From NCBI GenBank assembly GCA_017394835.1, contig JAFPXD010000024.1:1-64000 (forward strand): 64,000 bases of DNA, given 5' to 3'. Origin of the DNA: Clostridia bacterium (lineage in GTDB: Bacteria > Bacillota > Clostridia > Christensenellales > CAG-138). The notes under the pieces are model-generated. The model searched no databases. It was not told the DNA's origin and saw only the letters and a program-made list of their open reading frames with translations. Numbering within the stretch: position 1 is the stretch's first letter; every line of letters begins with the position of its first letter. Position numbers and translations under genes: made by a program. Below are positions 39,953 to 47,427 of this stretch, piece after piece.

Positions 39953-40429
39953 TCATTCGATGCTTTTCGGGCAGTTATTAAGCTCGAAAAGATATACGGC
40001 GGCCCTGCGCTTGCCCTCGGCGTACATCTCGTTGTCCTCGGGAATATCCGCCACCTCTACGAGCCTGCCGCCCGCCGCCTCGCAGGTGCGGGCGGAAGCG
40101 ATGTTTTCCGGGTCGCAGGTGATATAGAGGTGATCCATGCCATGCTTTTCGGCAAGCTTGAAAAGCAGCCCGCATGCCTTTGCCGCGTACCTGTGCCCGC
40201 GGTGGGCTTCATCTATGCCGTAGCCGATATTGCCGCCTATATAGCTTTTTTCGTTGTGCCCGACGCGCAGATCGCATGAGCCGATCTTTGTCCCGTCCCG
40301 CAGGCAAATATCAAAATAATAGGCGGGCACCCATCGCTTTTCGGGCTTGGCAGGCGCCGTCTTTCGCAGACGGAGGGCTATTTCGTCCGTGAAAAGATCG
40401 TCCGTATCAAGAAAAAACTCATTCTCCAT
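39953..40429 (-). CDS. GNAT-family N-acetyltransferase
   Basis: 158 residues with the acetyl-CoA-binding pattern in GIDEAHRGHRYAAKACGLLF (R-G-x-x-Y/G-A loop) and the C-terminal CDPENIASARTCEAAGGRLVE typical of RimJ/RimL-like and small-molecule acetyltransferases. Substrate unknown. The ATG overlaps the end of the upstream metallopeptidase gene by 11 bp, so they are co-expressed. Confidence 0.82.
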   Translation of the reverse strand: MENEFFLDTDDLFTDEIALRLRKTAPAKPEKRWVPAYYFDICLRDGTKIGSCDLRVGHNEKSYIGGNIGYGIDEAHRGHRYAAKACGLLFKLAEKHGMDHLYITCDPENIASARTCEAAGGRLVEVADIPEDNEMYAEGKRRAAVYLFELNNCPKSIE

Positions 40430-40988
40430 AATCCATCCTCCTCATAAGGATACCGCCGTTGTCCTTCAGCCATTTTCGAAGCCGTCTGTGCTCCGGAATG
40501 ACGCTTTCGACCTCCGCCCAAAAGGCGGGGGAATGATCCATGTGCTTCCTGTGGCAAAGCTCGTGCACAATGACGTAATCCAGCACTTCCTCGGGCGCGA
40601 GCATCAGCAGACAGTTGAAATTGAGGTTCCCTTCGCGGGTGCAGCTTCCCCACTTGCTCTTCTGCGCGCGGATAGTCACCCTGTTATACGTAACGCCCAG
40701 CCGCGCCGCGTAACGCGGGAGCTTTTCATTGAGAACGGGGCGCATACTTTCCGCAAGCCGCTTTATATCGGCGGGGGAGAGGGCCCCGGCGGAAACCGCC
40801 TCGCGCTCCGTTTTTTCAAACCGAGCAAGCTGTTTTTCGATCCAGCCCGCCTCGTCCGACACGAATTTTTCTATGAGCGCGCGCGATGAGCCCCGGGGCG
40901 CCCGCACGATGACCGCTCCATCGCGGCCTATTGTGAGCCCAAGGGTCCTCCTGTTGCTGTAAACGATGCTGTAAGGCGTTCTGCTCAT
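40419..40988 (-). CDS. YgjP-like (DUF45/M48-related) metallopeptidase
   Basis: 189 residues with the zinc-protease motif HELCHRKHMDHS (HExxH) and the family signature KSKWGSCTREGNLNFN just before it, plus WIEKQLARFEK upstream. YgjP/WLM-type proteins are probable zinc metallopeptidases of unclear role. Start at ATG 40988; a -10 box ends only seven bases upstream, so the message is leaderless or nearly so (AAGGG remains as a very short potential site). Confidence 0.85.
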   Translation of the reverse strand: MSRTPYSIVYSNRRTLGLTIGRDGAVIVRAPRGSSRALIEKFVSDEAGWIEKQLARFEKTEREAVSAGALSPADIKRLAESMRPVLNEKLPRYAARLGVTYNRVTIRAQKSKWGSCTREGNLNFNCLLMLAPEEVLDYVIVHELCHRKHMDHSPAFWAEVESVIPEHRRLRKWLKDNGGILMRRMDYGE

Positions 40989-40994
40989 GCCCTT

Positions 40995-41024
40995 ATTATA
41001 GCACAGCGCGGCGTTTTTTGCCAA
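40995..41024 (-). promoter_or_regulatory. Promoter of the YgjP-GNAT operon
   Basis: Minus strand: -35 TTGGCA (41024-41019), 18-bp spacer, extended -10 TGCTATAAT (TATAAT 41000-40995). Confidence 0.65.
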
Positions 41025-41028
41025 CCGC

Positions 41029-41057
41029 TTGACAGCGGGAAGAATAAATGCTATCAT
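41029..41057 (+). promoter_or_regulatory. sigma-A promoter of the YczE-like gene
   Basis: -35 TTGACA (41029-41034), 17-bp spacer, -10 TATCAT (41052-41057). Confidence 0.7.
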
Positions 41058-41118
41058 CCCGAAGTCATCATATCTTTCTCCGTTTCTGTATCAAACGGTG
41101 CTTAGGAACGGAGTTCCC

Positions 41119-41811
41119 GTGAATAAAAAAGTATTCCCGTCCGAGCTCGCTTACATAGCGGGGCTCGTAATACTGGCGCTCGGCACGGCGCTCATGGAAA
41201 GGAGCGACCTCGGCATTTCGATGGTCGTAGCCCCGGCGTACGTCATCCATCTGAAGCTCGTGACCGTGCTGCCCTTCTGGTCGTTCGGCGTGAGCGAATA
41301 CGCATTTCAGGCCTTCCTTATACTGCTGCTTTCGCTCATCCTGCGCAGATTTCGCAGGAGCTTCCTCCTTTCGTTTGCGACGGCGGTGCTCTACGGTACG
41401 CTGCTCGATATTGCGATGAAGCCCGCGGCATGGCTGCCCGCGGATACCCTCCCCCTGCGGATAGTGTGGTTCGCACTGGGGACGGCCGTATGCGCGCTCG
41501 GGGTCGCGCTCCTGTTCAACACCTATTTAACGCCCGAAGCATATGAGCTTTTCGTCAAGGAGATCGCACAAAAGACGGGGAAGGGGTTGGGCTTCGTCAA
41601 AACCGTTTACGATATTGCGAGCTGCCTTACGGGCATAGCGCTTTCGTTCGTTTTCTTCGGCTTCATGCATTTCGAGGGAGTGAAGTGGGGGACGCTCGTC
41701 TGCGCGCTCGTGAACGGGCCGCTGATAGGCCTCATATCAAAGGGGCTTTCAAGGGCGTTCGAGTTTCGAGACGCGCTCCCGTGGAGACGCTTTTTCGAGG
41801 AAACGCGCTGA
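41119..41811 (+). CDS. YczE/YitT-like integral membrane protein
   Basis: 230 residues with five predicted helices and the YczE/YyaS pattern: ELAYIAGLVILALGTALM, ERSDLGISMVVAPAYVIHLK, GTLLDIAMKP and FFGFMHFEGVKWGTLVCAL near the end. The GTG at 41119 is chosen because GGAACGGAG lies upstream and because the in-frame ATG at 41029 coincides with the -35 box. Transport or regulatory role not established. Confidence 0.72.
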   Translation: MNKKVFPSELAYIAGLVILALGTALMERSDLGISMVVAPAYVIHLKLVTVLPFWSFGVSEYAFQAFLILLLSLILRRFRRSFLLSFATAVLYGTLLDIAMKPAAWLPADTLPLRIVWFALGTAVCALGVALLFNTYLTPEAYELFVKEIAQKTGKGLGFVKTVYDIASCLTGIALSFVFFGFMHFEGVKWGTLVCALVNGPLIGLISKGLSRAFEFRDALPWRRFFEETR

Positions 41812-41826
41812 TGCGGCCGGGTTCCA

Positions 41827-41855
41827 AGCTGTGCGGAAGCACGGCTTTTTCTTTT
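41827..41855 (+). terminator. Intrinsic terminator
   Basis: AGCTGTGC-GGAA-GCACGGCT with one G-T pair, then TTTTCTTTTT. Confidence 0.8.
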
Positions 41856-41895
41856 TGCCCAAACAAATATACATCGCGCAAAGCCCCTGCGCCTC

Positions 41896-41924
41896 TTTAC
41901 TTTTCGGGCCCGATGTGTTATTCT
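41896..41924 (+). promoter_or_regulatory. Probable promoter of the purine operon
   Basis: -35 TTTACT (41896-41901), 17-bp spacer, -10 TATTCT (41919-41924). The ~80-nt leader shows no purine-riboswitch core, so other control (for example PurR) is possible but no box was recognised. Confidence 0.5.
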
Positions 41925-42008
41925 GTTTATAAAGGTATTACCATTGGGGGAGTATTTTCCGATGGCGGTGCCGAAATCAATTCCATAAGCCGTGAAAGCG
42001 AGGTCAAC

Positions 42009-42491
42009 ATGAAAAAGACAGCCCTCATTTTGGGAAGCGACAGCGATCTGCCCATTGCCGAAAAAGCCATAGCCGTATTGAAAAAACTCGATATGCCCTA
42101 TGAGGCGCATATCATGAGCGCTCACCGCACGCCGGAAGTCACCGCGCGTTTCGCTTCGGGCGCGGAGGAAGCGGGCTTCGGCGCGATCATCGCGTTTGCC
42201 GGCAAGGCGGCGCATCTTGCGGGCGTGATCGCCGCGCACACCTCGCTGCCCGTGATCGGCGTGCCCATCAAGTCCCCGGATCTCGGCGGCATGGACGCGC
42301 TGCTTTCCACCGTGCAGATGCCCTCGGGCATCCCCGTGGCGACCGTTGCGATAGACGGCGGCGCGAACGCCGCATGGCTCGCCGCGCGTATCCTCGCGGT
42401 ATCGGAGCCCGCGCTTTCCGCCCGTCTTGCGGATGAGAAGCGCGCCATGGAGGAAAGCGTCATGAAAAAGGACGCGGCGCTGAACGTATAA
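42009..42491 (+). CDS. purE: N5-carboxyaminoimidazole ribonucleotide mutase
   Basis: 160 residues starting MKKTALILGSDSDLPIAEKA, with the active-site SAHRTPE and the GKAAHLAGVIAAHT and GGMDALLSTVQMP motifs of class I PurE. It moves the carboxyl group to make CAIR in purine synthesis. GCGAGG precedes ATG 42009; the frame extends upstream but includes the promoter. First gene of an eight-gene rightward operon. Confidence 0.93.
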   Translation: MKKTALILGSDSDLPIAEKAIAVLKKLDMPYEAHIMSAHRTPEVTARFASGAEEAGFGAIIAFAGKAAHLAGVIAAHTSLPVIGVPIKSPDLGGMDALLSTVQMPSGIPVATVAIDGGANAAWLAARILAVSEPALSARLADEKRAMEESVMKKDAALNV

Positions 42492-42519
42492 ACCCATATA
42501 TAAATACAGGAGGAGCAGT

Positions 42520-43548
42520 ATGAAGAGCAGCAGTAAAAGCTATGCCGAAGCGGGCGTAGATATCACCGCCGGTTACGAGGCGGTAAAGAGGATCAAGGAT
42601 CACGTTGCAAGGACGGTCATCCCCGGCACGGCTTCCGAGCTCGGCGGCTTCGGCGGCGCGTTCGAGCTCATGGGCTATAAGGAGCCCGTGCTCATTTCGG
42701 GCACCGACGGAGTCGGCACCAAGCTGAAGCTCGCCTTCCGCATGGATAAGCACGATACGATAGGCATCGACTGCGTTGCAATGTGCGTGAACGACGTAGT
42801 ATGCAGCGGCGCAAAGCCCATATTCTTCCTCGATTACATAGCCACGGGCAAGCTCCTTCCCGAAAGGGTGGAGCAGATCGTCAAGGGCGTGGCAGACGGC
42901 TGCTGTGAGTCCGGCTGCGCGCTGATCGGCGGCGAGACCGCCGAAATGCCCGGCTTCTATCCCGAAAACGAATACGATCTGGCGGGGTTTGCCGTGGGCG
43001 TTGTCGAAAAGTCCGAGCTCATGGATAACGCCAACGTAAAGGAAGGCGACGCGGTCATCGCAATGCCCTCCTCCGGCGTGCATTCCAACGGCTTCTCCCT
43101 TGTCAGGAAGGTGTTCGATGTTGAGGGCGACGAGCTTTTCGAATACGTTCCCGAGCTCGGCAGGACCTTGGGCGAAGCGCTCCTTGAGCCCACCCGCCTT
43201 TACGTCAAGCCCGTGCAGGCGCTCCGCAAGGCTGTGACAGTCCACTCCCTCGCTCACATCACCGGCGGCGGCTTCTATGAAAACATCCCCCGCGCCATCC
43301 CCAAGGGCCTTACCGCAAGGATAAGGAGGAGCGCCGTACGCGTGCTGCCGATATTCGATATTATCGCGAAGAAGGGCAATATCCCCGAGCGCGATATGTT
43401 CAACACCTTCAATATGGGCGTCGGCATGGTGGCGACCGTCCCCGCAGATCAGGCGGAGGACGCGCTTGCCGCCCTTCATGAGGCGGGCGTCGATGCTTAT
43501 ATCGTGGGCGACGTTATCGTTTCCGATGAGGGCGTGACCGTATGCTGA
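42520..43548 (+). CDS. purM: Phosphoribosylformylglycinamidine cyclo-ligase
   Basis: 342 residues with AIR synthetase signatures: YAEAGVDITAGYEAVKRIK, ISGTDGVGTKLKLAF, IGIDCVAMCVNDVV, LIGGETAEMPGFY and THITGGGFYENIPR-like HITGGGFYENIPR. It closes FGAM to AIR. AGGAGGAG precedes the ATG and the end overlaps purN by 7 bp. Confidence 0.95.
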   Translation: MKSSSKSYAEAGVDITAGYEAVKRIKDHVARTVIPGTASELGGFGGAFELMGYKEPVLISGTDGVGTKLKLAFRMDKHDTIGIDCVAMCVNDVVCSGAKPIFFLDYIATGKLLPERVEQIVKGVADGCCESGCALIGGETAEMPGFYPENEYDLAGFAVGVVEKSELMDNANVKEGDAVIAMPSSGVHSNGFSLVRKVFDVEGDELFEYVPELGRTLGEALLEPTRLYVKPVQALRKAVTVHSLAHITGGGFYENIPRAIPKGLTARIRRSAVRVLPIFDIIAKKGNIPERDMFNTFNMGVGMVATVPADQAEDALAALHEAGVDAYIVGDVIVSDEGVTVC

Positions 43549-44141
43549 AGACCAAAGCGGCCGTGCTCGTTTCGGGCGGAGGCACCAATCTGCAGGCGCT
43601 CATAGAGGCGGCGTCCGAGGGGCAGACGCCCCACGTGCAGCTCGCTCTCGTAGTATCGAACCGCGCGGGGGCCTATGCGCTCACAAGGGCCGAAAACGCG
43701 GGCATACCCCATGAATTCATCCCGAACGGGCCTTGTTTTGAGGAAGAGCTTGTCTCCCTGCTTGAGGAGCACGGCATTGAAATGATAGTGCTGGCGGGCT
43801 TTTTGAGGATCCTTTCCCCCGAATTCATAGAAAAATTCGAGGGGCGGATCGTAAACGTCCATCCCTCGCTCATCCCCTCATTCTGCGGCAAGGGCTTTTA
43901 CGGCCTTCGCGTGCATGAGGCGGCGCTTCAAAGGGGAGTCAAGGTAACGGGAGCGACGGTGCATATAGTCACCGCCGAAGCGGACGCGGGCCCCATACTG
44001 CTGCAGAGGGCCGTCCCCGTTGAGGAGGGCGATACGCCCGAAACACTGCAGCGGCGCGTGATGGAGCAGGCCGAATGGAAGCTCCTGCCCATGGCGTGCG
44101 AGCTCATTGCCGAAAAAATATCGAACGAGAAAGAGGTATAA
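43542..44141 (+). CDS. purN: Phosphoribosylglycinamide formyltransferase
   Basis: 199 residues with GAR transformylase motifs: AVLVSGGGTNLQALIEA, VVSNRAGAYAL, LAGFLRILSPEFIEKF, the catalytic Asn/His in VNVHPSLIPSF, and HIVTAEADAGPIL. It uses 10-formyl-THF, linking to folD at the end of the operon. The start codon overlaps purM. Confidence 0.95.
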   Translation: MLKTKAAVLVSGGGTNLQALIEAASEGQTPHVQLALVVSNRAGAYALTRAENAGIPHEFIPNGPCFEEELVSLLEEHGIEMIVLAGFLRILSPEFIEKFEGRIVNVHPSLIPSFCGKGFYGLRVHEAALQRGVKVTGATVHIVTAEADAGPILLQRAVPVEEGDTPETLQRRVMEQAEWKLLPMACELIAEKISNEKEV

Positions 44142-44142
44142 C

Positions 44143-44844
44143 ATGACAGAGCTGTATTCCCTTCTTCGCACACAGAAATATTCGGGCCGAGGCATAATCC
44201 TGGGGACCACTCCCAAGGGGAAGATCGCCATCGCCTACTTCATAATGGGCAGATCGGCTTCGAGCCGCGCCCGCAAATTTGCCCGCCGCGGGGACGATCT
44301 CGTTATCAATTACACCTCCGACCGCGATCCCGAGCATGCCGAGCTCATAATCTATTCCCCCATAAGGGTGCTGGGTAACAGGATAATAGTCACCAACGGC
44401 GATCAGACCGATACCGTTTACGACGCGCTCGTTTTGGGCGGCAGCTTCGAATCGGCTTTGAAGACCCGCTGCTTCGAGCCCGATCCCCCTCATTTCACCG
44501 CGAGGATTTCCGGCCTTGTCACCGTGAACGAGGGAGTCCCCTCCTTCGAGCTTTCCGTGCTGAAGGCCGCCGATCCCGAGGGGAAGACCTGCGCCCGTCA
44601 GTTCTTCTGCTATGAAAAGCAGGAGGGCGTCGCGCACTATATCCACACCTACATGGGCGGGAACGAGGTGCTGCGCACCTATTCCGGCGAACCGCACGAG
44701 GTGGATATCCCCGATGATATTGAGGTGTTCACTCAGCTCATCTGGACGGGCATAGACGATGACAACAAGGTGGCGCTGTACGTCCGCTTCGTCGATCCCA
44801 TCACCATGGAATACACCGACAGGCTCATCAACAAGAACGAATAA
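44143..44844 (+). CDS. purO: IMP cyclohydrolase, PurO-type
   Basis: 233 residues of the PurO-like IMP cyclohydrolase family (pfam IMP_cyclohyd): MTELYSLLRTQKYSGRGIILG, then GRSASSRARKF, VTNGDQTDTVYDAL and EPDPPHFTARISG. It would close FAICAR to IMP, replacing the N-terminal half of classical PurH. The start at 44143 has AAAGAGG upstream, one base after the purN stop. Next gene supplies the formyltransferase half. The symbol follows the archaeal name; sequence-level similarity was recalled, not computed. Confidence 0.85.
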   Translation: MTELYSLLRTQKYSGRGIILGTTPKGKIAIAYFIMGRSASSRARKFARRGDDLVINYTSDRDPEHAELIIYSPIRVLGNRIIVTNGDQTDTVYDALVLGGSFESALKTRCFEPDPPHFTARISGLVTVNEGVPSFELSVLKAADPEGKTCARQFFCYEKQEGVAHYIHTYMGGNEVLRTYSGEPHEVDIPDDIEVFTQLIWTGIDDDNKVALYVRFVDPITMEYTDRLINKNE

Positions 44845-44856
44845 AGGAGAAAACGC

Positions 44857-46041
44857 ATGAAAGAGCTCAAATTAAAGTATGGCTGCAACCCCAATCAGAA
44901 TCCCGCCGCGCTCTCCATGCCGGACGGCGCCGATCTCCCCTTCGAGGTGCTTAACGGCAATCCCGGCTATATCAATTTTCTCGACGCTTTGAATTCGTGG
45001 CAGCTCGTCCGTGAGCTTCGCGCGGCGACGGGCCTTCCCGCGGCAGCCTCCTTCAAGCACGTCAGCCCCGCCGGCGCCGCCGTGGGCGTTGCGCTTTCCG
45101 AAGTCATGAAGCGTAAGCTTTTCGTGACCGATATTGAGAACATAAACGATTCCCCGCTTGCCTGTGCCTATGCGAGGGCGAGAGGCGCGGACAGGATGTC
45201 CAGCTTCGGCGATTTCATTGCGCTTTCCGATAAATGCGATCTTCTGACCGCGCGTGTCATAAAGCCCGAGGTCTCAGACGGCGTCATCGCCCCCGATTAC
45301 GAGCCCGAAGCGCTCGAGCTTCTTGCTTCCAAAAAGGGCGGCAAATACTGCATTATAAAGATGGATCCCGATTATGCGGCTCCCGAATTCGAGACGAAGG
45401 AGGTATTCGGAGTCCGCTTCATGCAGAAGAGGAACGACGCGGTGCTTGACGCTTCGACCCTCACCAACATAGTGACCGAAAACCGCGAGCTTCCCGATTC
45501 CGCAAAGCGCGATCTTATAGTCGCAATGATAACCCTTAAATACACCCAGTCCAATTCCGTCTGCTATGCGGTCGATGGTCAGGCGATAGGCGTCGGCGCG
45601 GGTCAGCAGAGCCGCATCCACTGCACGCGCCTCGCGGGCGACAAGGCGGATAACTGGCTCATGCGCGAGCATGAGAAGGTACTGGGGCTCCCCTTCAGGG
45701 AGGGTATCGGCCGCCCCGACCGCGATAACTGCATAGACTGCTATATCTCCGATCATGCGGAGGACGTGCTTGCGGAGGGCGAGTGGCAGCGCTTCTTCAC
45801 CGAAAAGCCCGAGGAGCTTACCAAGGAAGAAAAGCGCGAGTTCTTAAGGAGCCGCGAAGGGCTGGCGCTGGCCTCCGATGCGTTCTTCCCCTTCTCCGAT
45901 AACATAACGAGAGCAGCGCGTTCCGGCGTCCGCTACATCGTGCAGGCGGGCGGCTCGAAGCGCGACGGGGACGTTATAGACGAATGCAACAGGCTGGGCA
46001 TAACCATGGTGATGAACGGGATACGCCTGTTCCACCATTGA
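44857..46041 (+). CDS. purH: Stand-alone AICAR formyltransferase (PurH C-terminal type)
   Basis: 394 residues corresponding to the transformylase half of PurH: LKYGCNPNQNPAAL, SFKHVSPAGAAVG with the catalytic Lys-His, YTQSNSVCYAVDGQAIGVGAGQQSRIHC (in parts), SDAFFPFSDNI and YIVQAGGSKRDGDVI. The N-terminal MGS-like cyclohydrolase domain is absent; that reaction is assigned to the preceding PurO-type gene. GGAGAAAACGC precedes the ATG. Confidence 0.92.
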   Translation: MKELKLKYGCNPNQNPAALSMPDGADLPFEVLNGNPGYINFLDALNSWQLVRELRAATGLPAAASFKHVSPAGAAVGVALSEVMKRKLFVTDIENINDSPLACAYARARGADRMSSFGDFIALSDKCDLLTARVIKPEVSDGVIAPDYEPEALELLASKKGGKYCIIKMDPDYAAPEFETKEVFGVRFMQKRNDAVLDASTLTNIVTENRELPDSAKRDLIVAMITLKYTQSNSVCYAVDGQAIGVGAGQQSRIHCTRLAGDKADNWLMREHEKVLGLPFREGIGRPDRDNCIDCYISDHAEDVLAEGEWQRFFTEKPEELTKEEKREFLRSREGLALASDAFFPFSDNITRAARSGVRYIVQAGGSKRDGDVIDECNRLGITMVMNGIRLFHH

Positions 46042-46101
46042 CGTTTTTCACCCCCCTGGCATGGAGCTCGGCACACATCATGAGTAAAGGATAAAACGGT
46101 A

Positions 46102-47382
46102 ATGGATATTCTCATCATAGGCGGCGGCGGCCGCGAATACGGCATTGCGAAAAAGCTTCACGAGGACGAGCGGGTGGGCAAGCTTTACGCCCTTCCCGGA
46201 AACGGCGGCATTGCGGAATTTGCCGAATGCTACCCCATAAAGGCGACCGACCTTAAAGGAGTCTGCGATTTTGTGCGCGGAGTCCACGTGGATTTTGCGG
46301 TCGTCACTCCGGACGATCCCCTTGCCATGGGCATGGCGGACAGGCTCCGCGAAATGGGCGTGCCCTGCTTCGGCCCCTCCGCAAAGGCGGCTCGCATAGA
46401 ATCGAGCAAGATCTTTTCAAAACGCCTCATGGAAAAATACGGCATCCCCACGGCCAAGGCGGAAAAGTTCGATAATATCGAGGATGCGCTGAATTACGTA
46501 TTAGCAAACGAGCCTCCCATGGTCGTCAAGGCGGACGGGCTTGCGCTCGGCAAGGGCGTGTTCATCTGCCATACCCGCGAGGAGGCCGTATCCGCCGTCC
46601 GCGAGCTCATGGAGGATAAGCTCTTCGGCGAGTCCGGATCGAGGCTGCTCATAGAGGAATTCCTGGAGGGCCCCGAGGTGAGTGTTCTGAGCTTCACCGA
46701 TGGGAAGACCGTCGTTCCCATGGTCTCCTCGATGGATCACAAGACCGCGGGCGAGGGCGGCACGGGCCCCAACACAGGCGGCATGGGCGTTATCGCTCCC
46801 AACCCCTTCTACACGGAGGAAGTCGCATCGGAATGCATGGAGCGGATATTCCTGCCCACGATCCGCGCCATGGCGGAGGAGGGCTGCCCGTTTTCCGGCT
46901 GCCTGTATTTCGGCCTGATGATAACGAAGGAAGGCCCCAAGGTCATCGAATACAACTGCCGATTCGGCGATCCCGAGGCGCAGACCGTTCTGCCGCTCAT
47001 GAAGAGCTCCCTGCTGGACGCCATGCTTGCCTGCGAGACGGGCGAGCTCGAAAGGACCCCCGTTGAATTCTCGAACGAGGCGGCGGCGAACGTGGTGCTC
47101 GTTTCGGGCGGGTACCCCGGTAAATATGCGAAGGGCCTCCCCATTAAGATCGACGAGCCCGCGGAGGGCACTCACATAATCCACGCCGGCACCGCCAAAA
47201 CGGAAGAAGGCTTCGTTACCGCAGGCGGCAGGGTCATAAACGTCGTATCCGTCGCTCCCACGCTCCGCGAAGCGGTCGAGACCGCCTACCGCGAGACGGC
47301 GAAGGTCAGCTTTGAAAACATGTATATGCGCCGCGACATAGGCCGCGCCGCGCTTGAAGCATCGGAAGACAAGAATAAGTAA
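46102..47382 (+). CDS. purD: Phosphoribosylamine-glycine ligase
   Basis: 426 residues of the ATP-grasp GAR synthetase: MDILIIGGGGREYGIAKKL, PPMVVKADGLALGKGVFI, EEFLEGPEVSVLSF, MDHKTAGEGGTGPNTGGMG (in full 19 residues) and EYNCRFGDPEAQTVLP. It joins glycine to phosphoribosylamine. A 60-bp gap to the previous gene contains no obvious promoter. Confidence 0.95.
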   Translation: MDILIIGGGGREYGIAKKLHEDERVGKLYALPGNGGIAEFAECYPIKATDLKGVCDFVRGVHVDFAVVTPDDPLAMGMADRLREMGVPCFGPSAKAARIESSKIFSKRLMEKYGIPTAKAEKFDNIEDALNYVLANEPPMVVKADGLALGKGVFICHTREEAVSAVRELMEDKLFGESGSRLLIEEFLEGPEVSVLSFTDGKTVVPMVSSMDHKTAGEGGTGPNTGGMGVIAPNPFYTEEVASECMERIFLPTIRAMAEEGCPFSGCLYFGLMITKEGPKVIEYNCRFGDPEAQTVLPLMKSSLLDAMLACETGELERTPVEFSNEAAANVVLVSGGYPGKYAKGLPIKIDEPAEGTHIIHAGTAKTEEGFVTAGGRVINVVSVAPTLREAVETAYRETAKVSFENMYMRRDIGRAALEASEDKNK

Positions 47383-47427
47383 CGGCGCAGGCCGGGAAAG
47401 GGCCCCGCATATAGGGGGTAGAAAGCT

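Noticed and set aside
41925-42008. Purine riboswitch before purE
   Set aside because: The leader is too short and lacks the TTTCTACC-type core and paired kissing loops.
41685-42008. N-terminal extension of PurE
   Set aside because: The open frame upstream runs through the end of the YczE-like gene, a terminator and the promoter; PurE of normal length starts at 42009.
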